A stretch of 64,000 nucleotides of DNA from Celoporthe dispersa. Taxonomy: Eukaryota; Ascomycota; Sordariomycetes; Diaporthales; Cryphonectriaceae. The DNA is taken from the NCBI GenBank assembly GCA_016584495.1, contig WAID01000005.1, positions 124,001 through 188,000 on the forward strand. Reading direction: 5' to 3'. Both the position numbers and the translations under genes were made by a program. Below the pieces are notes generated by a model. That model was not told the DNA's origin. It saw only the letters and a list, made by a program, of their open reading frames with translations, and searched no databases. The stretch's first letter is position 1, and the number at the start of each line of letters is the position of its first letter. Positions 23,701-34,919 of this stretch are shown piece by piece.

Positions 23701-25111
23701 AGGCGACTCATGGCGGATCGCATCAGGCTCTAGTGATTCCATAATCCGGATCTGGAATATCGAGACAGGGCAGTGCCTGCAGATGCTCGAGGGGCATAGC
23801 GGCTCGGTCACATCAGTAGCCTTCTCAGGCGACTCACAGCGAATCGCATCAGGCTCTGATGATCGCACGATCCGAATCTGGGACACTGGGACAGGGCAGT
23901 GCTTGCAGACGCTCGAGGGGCACAGCGGCTCAGTCTTATCAGTAGCCTTCTCAGGCGACTCACAGCGGATCGCATCAGGCTCTAATGATAATACGATCCG
24001 GATTTGGGATACCAGGATAGGGAAATGCCTGCAGACGCTCGAGGGGCATAGCGGCTCAGTCACATCAGTAGCCTTCTCGGGCGACTCACAGCGGATCGCA
24101 TCAGGCTCTGATGATCGCACGATCCGGATCTGGGATACCGGGACAGGGCAGTGCCTGCAGACGCTCGAGGGGCATAGCTACTCAGTCACATCAGTAGCCT
24201 TCTCGGGCGACTCACAGCGGATCGCATCAGGCTCTCGTGATCGCACGATCCGGATCTGGGATACCGGGACAGAGCAGTGCCTGCAGACGCTCGAGGGGCA
24301 TAGCGACTCGGTTACATCAGTAGCCTTCTCGGGCGACTCACAGCGGATCGCATCAGGCTCTCATGATCGCACGATCCGGATCTGGGATACCAGGACAGGG
24401 CAGTGCCTGCAGACGCTCGAGGGGCATAGCGACTGGGTCATATCAGTAGCCTTCTCGGGCGACTCACAGCGGATCGCATCAGGCTCTGGTGATCGCACGA
24501 TCCGGATCTGGGATACCGGGACAGGGCAGTGCCTGCAGATGCTCGAGGGGCATAGCGACTCGGTTACATCAGTAGCCTTCTCGGGCGACTCACAGCGGAT
24601 CGCATCAGGCTCTCATGATCGCACGATCCGGATCTGGGATACCAGGACAGGGCAGTGCCTGCAGACGCTCGAGGGGCATAGCGGCTGGGTTACATCAGTA
24701 GCCTTCTCGGGCGACTCACAGCGGATCGCATCAGGCTCTGGTGATCGCACGATCCGGATCTGGGATACCGGGACAGGGCAGTGCCTGCAGACGCTCGAGG
24801 TCGGTCGGATGCTGAAGAATTTGTCGCTGGATTTGACTGGTGCATATCTCGAGACAGAAATTGGTATTTTCAACCTTGAAAATCCTTCTTCTGCAGCTAC
24901 CCTGCAGCAGGTACAAGCAGAAGACAGGGCCCGATCGCTTCAGCGCTGTGGCTATGGGATCAGTTCGGATGGCCATTGGATTACAAGCGGCGCAGAAAAT
25001 CTGTTATGGCTCCCATCGGAGTACCGCCCGATGGCTTCTGCTGTGGCCGGATCGACTATCGCAATAGGCTGCGCATCGGGACGAGTTCTTTGCTTCAGCT
25101 TTGACCCTTGA
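20654..25111 (+). CDS. HET-NACHT-WD40 NLR-like protein (HET-E/HNWD type), two frameshifts
   Basis: The HET domain (YAILSHTWS, FWVDTCCIDKS, RGWTLQELLAPMSVEFF) is followed by NACHT, with P-loop IKGDPGKGKTMLL and Walker B YLIIDALDEC. A winged-helix-like region ends in VHQSAKDFLL. Eleven WD40 units and a closing blade (SAVAGSTIAIGCASGRVLCF) complete the protein. A likely 81-base in-frame intron is 21540-21620, and another is at about 23130-23181. The frame breaks near 22952 (one base short) and at the A-run 23337-23340 (one A short). Without these the ORFs join as one gene: WIKTMPVIEDNWSP is the expected NACHT-to-WD40 junction. Known for the family: Podospora HET-E and HET-D use WD40 hypervariability for allorecognition and the HET domain to trigger cell death. 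The usual HET start (Met before HLIECS) is a CTG codon here, so the true N-terminus is upstream or fused to the zinc-finger gene. Confidence 0.85.
23408..24793 (+). repeat. 126-bp coding minisatellite (eleven WD40 units)
   Basis: Eleven exact 42-codon units each start LEGHS and end CLQT or CLQM/CLQI. Within a unit almost all change falls at positions 6 (G/S/Y/D), 7 (S/W), 9 (S/T/L/I), 25 (N/H/S/D/R/G) and 35 (G/R/E); positions 1-5, 12-17 and 19-24 are constant. Some units are repeated almost exactly, for example units 8 and 10. This is the pattern of concerted exchange with selection on ligand-facing residues. Confidence 0.96.
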
Positions 25112-26099
25112 TTACTTTATGTTCTTGAGGAGGCACAAAGCCGACATTATCTTGTAGTCATATTCTTTCTCATCTTTTGCTAATAATTTGTTCTTTTCTT
25201 GTTTTCTCTTTGCCTCAAAATGGGTCTTAGGAGCTTGTCTCAATTTATTATTTTTCATTGCTATGTTTGAATATTCGAGTTATTTCTCGAAAAGACCCCA
25301 GATTATCATATTCTTATTAATTGGTTATTTATTCTCTCAAGCTTGTTCTAGAAAATTCCATAATAGCTATATAATAAATCTGTGGATTGACTATAAGTGA
25401 ACCTAGCCTTACAACGGAGCACATAGCAGATTGTGACTCGTGCGCGATGGGAATACACTCCCATGCTAGCTCTTTTCTAGAATAGACATCAACAAACAAT
25501 AGTGACCCCTACGATCTTTCGTTACGTACGTACGTATAGGGCCCAGCCAACACTGATCAGTGGTTGATTTGAGTAATTACAGACAGCTAGGTTGAGGAGA
25601 CAGAGCCTCGAAGACCTTCCTGCACCGCGATTGCCAGCGACGCGTGCATACTCTCGACGAGGAAGGACTCTGCTAAACATCAGCAACGTTTCTTCAGACC
25701 TCCCTATGAAATACCAGACTCTCTGAACGACTGTTGAGAAGATCTTCCTTGCCAACAGACCTCCCTAACCCTCGAGGTCATACTTTCCAAGACAAGGCCA
25801 GATACGCGTCTATCACGCGATAACACTATTCACACAATACGCGCCGTACAGCCAGTTCACGATAGCTGGCAACGACAGCGTTCGTCGACTGGAGACCCTG
25901 ATGGAAGGGCTTCGAGTCGACACTGCTTTTGGGACATACAGTACTTTTATCAGCTAAACCTGCTTTTTTAAGTAAAAAGTAGAACAGCTAGATATGCGCC
26001 GGCGACTAGCAGCAGTGGCTAGCGCATATATGCAGCATGCGTCGGCGAGTCAGGGCATTGGCTAGTGTATATGAGAAAGACGAAAGAGCGAATCTACTT
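25112..26099. other. Intergenic, no gene seen
   Basis: AT-rich 3' flank of the WD40 gene is followed by mixed sequence. Two similar blocks of about 45 bases lie side by side at about 25990-26070 (GATATGCGCCGGCGACTAGC and CAGCATGCGTCGGCGAGTCA). A short (ACGT)n run is at 25525. The right part may be the degraded 3' end of the Crypton-like relic. Confidence 0.4.
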
Positions 26100-27652
26100 T
26101 ACCTGAGCTTCATCAATATTGGCTATATCTGCAATAATCGGAGCGGCTCTTCGAGAGCTGTGCCTAGGTTTCGAGATACAGATCCCTGCTTTCTTTTGAA
26201 TCCGGCCAGCGCAGCTGCCAGCGGTCTGGCTGGAGATCGTCTGGTTGCGCTGCGCTGTGGAGCGCCGAAGAAGTCGATCTTATACCATAGCCGGCGGTCT
26301 GAGAAGTCCGGCAGAGGCTCCTTTTCGCACTCGAAGCGCCAGAAATACCAGAAAGCCACAGCGCTGACCACGCAGCTGAGGGGGTCGCGATGCTGAAGCG
26401 CGCCGCCATACTGAATACGCGCATCTGTATTCTTTTTGCCCTGCCTCATCACAGCCACGAGACATCGTGGCGGCGGCAGCCCTTGTCGTCTCTGGCGATA
26501 TGCCTCCGGCAACGTAAAGCTGAACAGATCCGGCATCTCGAGAGCCGAGCGCTCGCCAGGCTTCTTGGCAAGGTGTGTGCCCAAGAGAAAGTCTACGTTG
26601 GTCCGCAGCGCCTGGCTTATAGATCGGCTATAGCCCCAGGTCTAAGCTGCGCGCGTGTGGTTGGGTATCTCGAGCTGCGAATACACATCTCGAAGAGTGA
26701 GGTCCAGGCAGTCTGCGTATTCGTTGCGCTGCCTAGCGTATGTCTCGTCGCTGAGTTCTTTCAATAGATTCTTGAGCAGCATAATCCTGGGGTTCGGCGC
26801 CATATTCATATTGATAGAGGTCTGGAAGGCTCAAAGCTTGACGATAGCTGAGATATAGCTCTTAACGGAGTTGAGGTGAAGGAGAAGCCGGGCCCGGCTC
26901 GACTCGTCCTCCTCCCTCATCCTCGTCCTCGTCCTCCTTCTCGTTCTCCTCCTCGTCCTCCTCCTCGTCCTCCTCCTCGTTCTCCTCCTCGTCCTCCTCC
27001 TTCTCGTGCTCCTTCTCATCGGCTGAACTCTGATCCTCGGATAGAGCTACAACTATACTCAGATCGCTTTCGTCTGTAGGTACTAGCAGCTTGAGAGCCT
27101 TATCAAGCGCTCGCAACTTGCGCTATATAATATGCCTTCCTTTGGTCGATATCCTTGCCGCGATTACCGTTTTAATCCACAAATACAGCTTCTGCTCATC
27201 TATCAGATCGGACAGCAAGATCTTGCCCTTAAGCCAAGAGTCTACCTTTTCCGGCCAAGCCTAAGGTAGCGCGCTGAATTCCTTTTCGCATCACGCCTGC
27301 GAAATATCAGCTTAGTCCTTCTTGGAGCCATATACTCTGCCCGCGCTGACGACAGACCCCAGTCGCCAGTGCACGGAATCCTATGCACCGGCCACCACAG
27401 GCAGTCGCTGGCACAGTGTATCTCTGTGCGCAGGCGACCACAGGCAGTCGCCGGCACGCAGTATTTCTGTGTACTAGCGACTGCGCAGGCCCACTGGCGT
27501 ACCGAACCGATCGGGGCGGGCTTGCGGCTTACTGTCCACTCCCGCCATTTCGGCTCGTATACTCTCCGCGTGCTTGGGTGCAGCGCTTTGGCCCAGTCAG
27601 ACTGATATCTTCCCATGAGGGGGACTAGCCTCGCATCAACATTCATCTGCAT
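26100..27652 (-). pseudogene. Decayed Crypton-type tyrosine recombinase (Ndc10_II-like domain)
   Basis: Read on the minus strand the pieces are in family order. First is an N-terminal STRRVYEPKWREW segment (from 27652), then KLRALDKALKLL and an acidic Glu/Asp tract encoded by GAG/GAC repeats (about 26920-27010). SVKSYISAIVKL follows, then NPRIMLLKNLLKEL, and a block LVAVMRQGKKNTDARIQYGG with ALQHRDPLSCVVSAVAFWYF that matches the Ndc10_II/Crypton core as I know it. Frames shift between blocks and a TGA interrupts YISAIVKL*AFQTSINMN. The element is clearly dead. Short tandem blocks (GGCGACCACAGGCAGTCGCC) lie at 27380-27480. Terminal sequences were not identified. Confidence 0.62.
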
Positions 27653-28236
27653 TTTGGAGGCTTCTAGGGCACTGTGGCTATGGCAGTAGGGCTAGATAGC
27701 GAGGAGGGATTCTGGTGCTGGAGGACACAATGTCGGCCGCGATACCCCGCGCGCATACAGCACCTTGAGACTCATAAAATCTGGCCATCTGAAGGGCTCG
27801 GCGCCCTCAGACCTTCACCCGATACGATATCAAACTCTATTTGTATGGAGGACCAAGATAAAATACGGGTAAATGAAGGTTTTAGGGGGGAGGAGTAACA
27901 TCCGCTGTTTGCGGGCGCGGCGGGGTAAATGAAGGGGGGATTTACCGGTAAACGGGCGCCAGGACCTGATACACCACCGGATACTCCAGATTTTCCAAAG
28001 TTGAGTTTTGACACACGCAGCAAAGGAGATATGTGAAAGTCATGTCACGTGTGGCTCACGTGTGGCTCACGTGGGGCATACGCGACTGCCAGTCAGCGAA
28101 CTGGCACCGGCTCTCGACAGACGAACAAGGAAGCATGTTGGGCCATACAAGGAGAGCCACTTTTCTAGGTAGAAGTCAGACCATCAGATCGAAAACGCCA
28201 CTAGACAGCCACCCACACAAGTGCTTCCACGACGAG
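27653..28236. other. Intergenic between Crypton relic and KSR gene
   Basis: GC-rich near 27895-27970, with two GGTAAATGAAGG copies about 40 bases apart and a run of three CACGTGTGGCTCA-like units at 28045-28075 (CACGTG E-box cores). No gene is seen. Confidence 0.35.
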
Positions 28237-29273
28237 CTATCGGTATCCTGAATCTCCGAATCGTTTCCCCCACCTGCTGACCTTCAAGTCCATGTCTTGC
28301 CTGACCAAGATCAGAACTAGCAGTGCAAGACATCCTAGGAACCAGTCCAGCAGCCCTTTCAAGAAGCCACCCCTGACACTGGCACCCAGAGTCCCACACA
28401 TGACAAACCTTGTCAGGAAGTCCGTCGTCACCAGCTCATGCCCGCTCTCCAACCCCTTGATGGCTTTCGCTGCCACAACCGTAGATGACTGTCCCTCATC
28501 CGGCCCCTCCAGCATTTTTGTGAGATCTGACTTGATGCTGTTCTCGCTGTCGAGCGCCTCCCCAAGGATGGAGGCAGGAAGGATTATGTGAACCCTGACC
28601 GAGCAGGCGGTGTAAAGCTTGGTCTCCTGCGACAGAGTGTCGAACAAGGATCGAAGAGCGGCCTTGCTTGGGCTGTATGGAGAGTATCCAGCGATAGGGT
28701 AGAGAGCAAGGAATGAGGAAGTGAAGATGAGGTGCCTCGAGGAAGTAGTCGATGTATGATCCGCTTTGATTCTTAGGTTCTCGGGTTTCAACCATGCTCT
28801 GAGAGCGGCGTGGGCCATATATAGGCTGGAGAAGTAATTGGTGTCCATCTGCGATCGAAATTGAGCCGGCTCCGTGTCAAGGAAGATTGTCGGCTGGGAG
28901 CTGCCAGCACAGCACCACACGATGTCCGGCGGACCTAGGTTCCATATTGTCACTTCAGATATGACGGTGCTTGCTGCCTCATCTTGTGTCAGGTCGGCAC
29001 TGATCTGGTGAAACCGCTGAGTACTCGGCGAAGCAGCTCCAGTGCTGATATAGTCGATGCCTCTCTTGAGCCGTTCACGGTCTCTCGCAACGATGACAAC
29101 GTTGGCCCCTTTCGCGGCCAGCTGTCGGCTGACTTCGAGACCAAGGCCCCGCGAGCCGCCTGTCACTAGAACAGTCTACGTGACACCAATTAGTCTGACA
29201 GTTCAGGGCACAAACGGGGCATACGTACCTTTGCATGCACAGGGAATGCATCCGTCGAGAGTTGTGCACCCAT
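28237..29273 (-). CDS. TSC10: 3-ketodihydrosphingosine reductase (TSC10/KSR1)
   Basis: A 15-codon first exon (29229-29273) splices to 28237-29175, giving 327 residues. The protein is a short-chain dehydrogenase: NADPH-binding TGGSRGLG, VIVARD, the WCCAGSS loop, QMDTNYFSSLYMAHA, and catalytic Ser-Tyr-Lys in FTSSFLALYPIAGYSPYSPSK. A C-terminal hydrophobic stretch (FLKGLLDWFLGCLALLVLIL) anchors it in the ER. It reduces 3-ketosphinganine to sphinganine, the second step of sphingolipid synthesis, and is normally essential. All motifs are intact and there is no frameshift. The intron uses GTACGT..CGTAG. Neighbours are unrelated. Confidence 0.88.
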
Positions 29274-30193
29274 GGCTGTCAATGCTGGTCAATGAACTCT
29301 CCCTCTCGCGCGCGATTCCTAGCAGCAGCCCGCTCTTGTGCAAGGGAGGATGGGGTAAATACAGTTCCAAAGAGCAAAAAAAGAGCAGGTATAGATGCCA
29401 AGGTCTCGCTCTCATGCAGTCAAGAGTCCCACAGTTCAGGTTGCTGCAAGAGCTCAACATAACCGAGGGGCCCCTATTGGCCGGAGACGGATTGCCGCCC
29501 TGAAAGCTGAGCGAAGATAGGAGCTGAAAAGACATTGGTTCTTCCGGCCTGTACTCGCGCCATTTAATATGCTTTTTTATGCGACATGTCAGCTTCTCGG
29601 CTGTCCTTGAGTCGCACGGCATATTGTGGCGTCAGCTTCGCGGTCGGTCCCGAGGTGATTAGCCCTGCTTGTCTTGCTTGTGAAGAAACAATGTTGCTGT
29701 CGATGGCGCGGAGCCTGGCAAATGGGAGGCGTGCATTCTAGGGATCTGCACCCCACCAATTTAAGTGTGTGAAGGACTACCAACCACCGTCTCGTGTTGG
29801 TGGCATGTCGTGTGACGGGCTGGCAAAGCTCGAGCAGCATGCGTGTGAAGGCGCTATTAGTTTTGTGCATGGTGGGCACCCTCCTGCACACCATCTTCAC
29901 TGCTGGATGACCACGCTATGAGCTGGCACACCCCTCAGTCGGGATCTGGCCGTGCTTGGCCGCAGTCAGGCTGCAGTCAGTTTTCGTTGCTTTTGCCGCG
30001 CGAGAACGAGGGTCCTCAGCGCTGCCGTGCGCCCTCATAGCTCACGTTGTTTAATAACGACTGAGCCGCAGCGAGCGAAGATAAGCGGACGACAGAATGC
30101 AGACCCGAGAATGAAACACCCACTGCAGGTCTTTTTTTCTCTTCTTTCTACGTCCTGTGCATTGCTGCCTTTGGTTGCAGCCAGTGGCCCGCA
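29274..30193. other. Intergenic, divergent promoters
   Basis: This region lies between two divergent starts. At 30111 an ATG opens a signal-peptide-like frame (HPLQVFFSLLSTSCALLPLV) that is out of frame with the PTH11-like start at 30194 and follows a run of seven T. It may be a lost N-terminal extension or a leader. Otherwise nothing is recognised. Confidence 0.35.
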
Positions 30194-31688
30194 ATGTCTG
30201 GTAACGAGGCAGAGGATTATGCCGAAGGCAATGTCGAGACTGGCGTTGGAGCCACTATGATAGTCCTGTCTATCATAGTCGTTGGGATGCGGTTCTATGC
30301 CCGCACGCATTTTAAGGCTGGCCTGGGCTGGGACGACTGGCTTGCAATGGTAGCGCTTGTTGGCACTGTAAGTGCTGCGCTTCTCGTATTATCTGGTGAG
30401 CGAACCCTCTTCGCCGAGATACTCTGTCTGGCTACGTGGACTCCTCTCGGCTTGCTCGATTCTTCCTGTGTAGTGTTCGAGGAGGCGCTTACAGAGACAC
30501 AGCTTCCATCATCGACCCGAATTCCGACTGGATAGAAGACAACACGGACCCAGACTACCACTACACGTCTGCCAATAAGAAGCATCTCTTGTTGGCGTGG
30601 ATAGCATCGATAATCTACTTCACTTGTGTGAGCGCGGCCAAAATATCCATCTTGCTGTTATACAGGCGCATCTTCTCCACCTCCCGGACGTTCCAACGAC
30701 AGATAGACGTGCTCAACACAGCCATCGCCCTCTTCTGGATCGCGACCACGTTTGCGACGATCTTCACATGCTGGCCTATAAAATGGAGCTATATCAGCAG
30801 TCTCAGTCCCGAGCCTTACTGTTTCAACTTCAACATCTACTGGTTTGCGACGGGTATCATTGAGGCCGTCTTCGACATCTGCATTATACTTTTGCCTGTG
30901 AAGATGGTCATGAAGCTCCAGATGAGCATGAGGAAGAGGGTGAGCTTGATGGCTGTCTTCTCGCTGGGCGCCTTGTGAGTGCTCCTATCTCCGGCTGGTC
31001 ACCTATCTCCGTGAATTCTCCTGCTGACTTGGAGATATCACTCCACTCCAGCGGTATCATTACTGGTATCGTCAAGGTGTATCAAGGCTACGCTCCGGGC
31101 AAACGGTCTCCTAACTGGAACCAGACGGAGACTTGGGCTGCTGTTCACGGTCAGTATTACATGACGAGTCAAAGAGTGCCCCAACACTTAACTTACCAAA
31201 ACCTGAGAGTAAAGTTTACTGATAGGTGTCTCTCAGGTGGCATGGGTATCATATGCTCCTGCCTTCCAGTGTGCTGGCCCATCGTATTGCGAGTCTCGTC
31301 CAAAGTCGCCTCGGCCGCGTCGCTCCCACGATCTGGAAGGTCTACCGGAGCCAGCTCGGTCAGGAGCTGGTGGCGCAGCCACAAACCATCTTACAGCTGG
31401 GCGTCATCAGGAACCAAGGGAACGAGTCGTCATTCGAGGGAGGAGAGGGGTGAATATATCAGACAGCCATCGCACGATACCCTGCAACAATCCGAGACCG
31501 AATTGGCTATCCTACCCGCACGGCTTCCTACCGCGCAAGAACCAGGTCCCAGCCAATGGGATATACCCCACCTGACCATCTGGAGTGATGGAGGTAACGG
31601 TATTACCGGCTACGGCCCTAATGATGGAGGGAAACACGGCAATTTCGTAGACATAAGTCACAGTAGGAGCTCTGACGAACGTACATGA
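30194..31688 (+). CDS. PTH11-like seven-helix membrane protein (fungal rhodopsin-fold family)
   Basis: The first exon begins MSGNEAEDYAEGN and has TM1 (IVLSIIVVGMRFYARTHF) and the family signature LGWDDWLAM. Later exons (about 30485-30974, 31052-31149, 31237-31688) carry ASIIYFTCVSAAKISILLLY, LFWIATTFATIFTCWPIKWSY, GIIEAVFDICIILLPVK and GIITGIVKVYQ. A polar C-terminal tail follows. The first splice is ambiguous (donors at 30369 or 30396). Known for the family: PTH11-like proteins are plasma-membrane receptors, some needed for surface sensing by plant pathogens. No CFEM domain is visible, though an out-of-frame signal-like segment lies upstream. The ligand is unknown. Confidence 0.72.
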
Positions 31689-32355
31689 TGGTGAGGCGAG
31701 GAGCATACGGTGCCAGAGGAGCAAAATAGGGAAATAGTCTGCCGATTCACGGCCATAATCTATGTGAAGCGTTTTCCTTGTGACTGCCCCCATTTTGCTC
31801 AATGTTCCATGAAGGGCATCACGAGTTCTGCCGAGTACGTAGTCAACGGGGCCGAGGTCCACTGCGACGTTTGTCAAGCTGACCCTCTCACACCTCCTTT
31901 TGAGAGCACTAAAAAGGATGGCCATACTCGGTGCTGACAACTAATTAAGTAGTTTGTTATTAGATTAGCTTCATGGAGGGTAGTCACTCATACCTCCACA
32001 TGGGAGAGGGTCGCCGCTATTATAGTTCAACCGTTTGACCGTTACTCCATTGGTAGCCAAGCCTGGCGGTCTACCGAAATGATCAACATGGTATTCTTCT
32101 TGGGTAGGCCGATCCACATCACATACAGTAACTCCCTTGCTGATCGAAATGAGACAATTAACCTTGTGTGTATTTAGGTGGATCATCGTTCTTTTGTTGA
32201 AGACGGACACTCAACGGTCATAGATACGGCCCAGATTGTTTATAAAGTAGGAGCACGTACAGTGCTCCGTATACCGCGTCCATAAAATCTGCTGTTGTCC
32301 CTGCAGGTTCTGATACGTCTCCTCAGGAGCAAGATAGCAGTAAGAGTGACCTAAG
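31689..32355. other. Intergenic, no gene seen
   Basis: This is the 3' flank of the PTH11-like gene and promoter of the GMC gene. No convincing coding frame, repeat or RNA is seen. Confidence 0.4.
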
Positions 32356-34424
32356 ATGGCCTCTCCAAGTCGCTTTTCTTCGGCTTGCAGCCTCCTTCTG
32401 GCCCTGGTGTGCCTACTACATGTTTCCTCTTGCGCTCCCTCACGGCGACATAATCCTTTCATATCAAGGAGACAGTCTCTCAACACAACTGCTTATGATT
32501 ACGTCGTAGTCGGATCTGGACCAGGAGGCGGGCCCACGGCAGCAAATCTCGCCGTCGCAGGATACAAGGTTCTTCTCATCGACGCTGGAGGTGACGAGGG
32601 TGAAAATCTGTTCGAGACAGTACCGGTGCTCTTCCCTCGCGCCACCGACGAGTTCCCAGCGACACAGTGGAACTATTTCGTCACGCGCAGTTCCGATCCA
32701 GCTACGCAGGCCAAGGACGCTATCACATCCTACCTGCTTCCCAACGGCAGTCTATACACAGGTCTTGACCCGTCAGAGAACGCTACAGCCATTGGCACCC
32801 TCTATCCACGCGCGGGAACCCTGGGTGGCTGCTCCCGCCACAATGCTCTCATCACCATCCGGGCGTTCGACAGCGATTGGGAAGCCGTGGCAGACCTGAC
32901 CGAGGACACGAGCTGGAACGGGAGCACGTTCGAGAGGCTGTTTGAGGAGATTGAGCACTGCGATTATCTTCCTAACAGCGTTGTCGGTCACGGGTTCACT
33001 GGGTGGCTCTGGACGGAGCTGACGTCTCTCGTGACGGCGGTTCAGGACCTGAAGGTCGTGAGCATCATAGTCTCTGCTGCGTCAGCTATGGGGGAGAGCC
33101 TCACCGGCATTCTTGTCGAGACTGCAGCTGGGCTTGCAGAAGTCCTTACAAAAGATATCAACGCGCCGGGGCCAACAATCACAAACGGCCCCTATCAGAT
33201 TCCTCTATCTATGAAAAACTCAACTCGTCATGGCGCCAGGGACTGGATCTTGCAGGTCGCAAACGCAGTGGACGACGATGGGGCAAGACTGTATCACCTG
33301 TAAGTTAAATTTGAGACCCATGGCAAGCACTGAACCCGGTCTCATGATCTGATAGGGACATTAAACTCCACACCCTCGTGACCAAGATCAACTTCGACAA
33401 CTCGACAGGGGCCCTGCGTGCCACCGGTGTTGAGTACCTTGAGGGCCAGTCGCTGTATCGCGCCGATCCGCGCTGGCAGAACGCGACAGTCGAGGGCCAA
33501 GGAGCCGTCAACGTGGCTAGAGAGGTCATCATCGCCGCAGGCGCCTTCAACACCCCGCAAATTCTAAAGCTCAGCGGCATCGGCCCTGCCGACGAGCTTA
33601 CGGAGTTTGGTATCCAGCAGCTCGTCGATCTTCCGGTGGGCGACAACTTGCGAGACCATATCGAGGTCCCTATCATCTCCAAATCGACGTCAAACTTCAC
33701 CCTGGATGATGGCTGCACATTCATGTATGGCTATCCCGAGGTCCCTGACCCGTGTCTAGAAAAAATACCTTCAAGGCGTCGGTGCTACGGCAAAGGCGTG
33801 TACGCCACCAGCGGAGAGGCCGTGGGCGTCGTCATGAAGTCCTCCGCAGCATCAGGCGACGACGCTGATCTGATGGTGTACGGCGCGCCAGCTAACTTTC
33901 CTGGCTTCTTCCCTGGGTGGGCTAAGCATGCGCTCGACTCGGACCACATGCACTGGACGTGGATCAGCCTGAAGGCTTCCACGCAGAACACGGCCGGGAC
34001 GGTCAGGCTGCGTTCCTCTGACCCGCAAGACGTGCCTGTGATCGCCTTCAACACCTTCGATGGCCCCAGTGAGGCTGCCGCGCAGGACCTTCAGGCGTCG
34101 TACGAGGGCGTCGCGTTTGCCAGGCGCGCTATGGATGTCCTGATCCCGCTCGACGGCTCGTTTACGGAGACGCAGCCGGGGAGGGCCAACGTCAGCACAG
34201 AGGACGAGATCAAGGAGTACGTGTCGACCAACTCGTTTGGTCACCACGCGTGCTGTACAGCTCCGATCGGGACGGTACTGGACTCTAAGTTTAGGGTGAA
34301 GGGGACGCAGGGGCTTCGAGTGGTGGATGCCAGTGCCTTTCCTGTGATTCCAGGATTCTTTGTCCAGCTGCCGACTTATCTGCTTTCGTCAAAGGCCAGT
34401 GAGGCCATCCTCGAGAACGTTTAA
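32356..34424 (+). CDS. Secreted GMC-family flavin oxidoreductase
   Basis: Two exons (32356-33299, 33356-34424) encode about 670 residues without a break. A signal peptide (SACSLLLALVCLLHVSSCAP) is followed by the FAD dinucleotide motif VVGSGPGGGPTAANLA. GMC signature 1 region AGTLGGCSRHNALITIRAFD and signature 2 region GAFNTPQILKLSGIGP are present. The C-terminal block contains the catalytic His (FGHHACCTAPIG) and LRVVDASAFPVIPGFF. Many N-glycosylation sequons are present. Such enzymes oxidise alcohols or sugars outside the cell, giving hydrogen peroxide or reduced quinones; aryl-alcohol oxidase-like or choline-dehydrogenase-like names are possible. The substrate cannot be told. Confidence 0.85.
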
Positions 34425-34919
34425 ATGGCATAGCGAAGGAAGCCAAGGTTTGATCCCAGAGATTCTTGGCGTACTTGACCTGGATGAATGCATGGGAGGA
34501 AGTCTCGATGTGTAGATCGTACTTACCTTGGTACTTCAAAAATGATTAGATAATCATAGCTTACATAAGCAAACCAGGTTGGGAAGGTGTTCATCTCCGA
34601 TCCGGGACCGACGTTTCGGCCGAACAAGTGCCCCGCGATGCAGTAGCTGAGCTCAAGCTCAAACAGCTCCAGCCCACCGACTCCAAGCCGGCGTCACCAT
34701 GTCGCGGTCATTTCGCCCCGTCATTCAGCATCGACAGCACGCAAGACGCGCGAAAATGCTAACCCAGCCCACCACCACCCTCCACCTCTATAATTTGGTT
34801 TCTTTCCTTGTTCACTCCCTCCCTTTTCGTTTCACGTAAGAGGCGCCGTTGGTTCGTCTAGGGCTCGCCGGCTGGAGCTGAAAAATGGCAGCCGAACACT
34901 TCAGGACAATATTACTACG
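34425..34919. promoter_or_regulatory. ATM1 upstream region
   Basis: This is about 500 bases, with pyrimidine-rich stretches near 34766-34830 (CCACCACCCTCCACCTC, TTCACTCCCTCCCTTTTCG) as is usual upstream of strongly or constitutively expressed fungal genes. No specific site is recognised. Confidence 0.35.

Noticed and set aside
23478..24873. Long antisense reading frames across the WD40 array
   Set aside because: They are by-products of the 126-bp repeat on the plus strand and have no independent domain or start context.
26831..27116. Arg-rich and Glu-rich frames over the GAG/GAC tract
   Set aside because: Low-complexity repeat within the Crypton relic, not a separate gene.
30111..30193. Signal-peptide-like frame before the first PTH11-like gene
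   Set aside because: Out of frame with the gene and no CFEM cysteines follow. Kept only as a note because a seven-T run could hide a shift.
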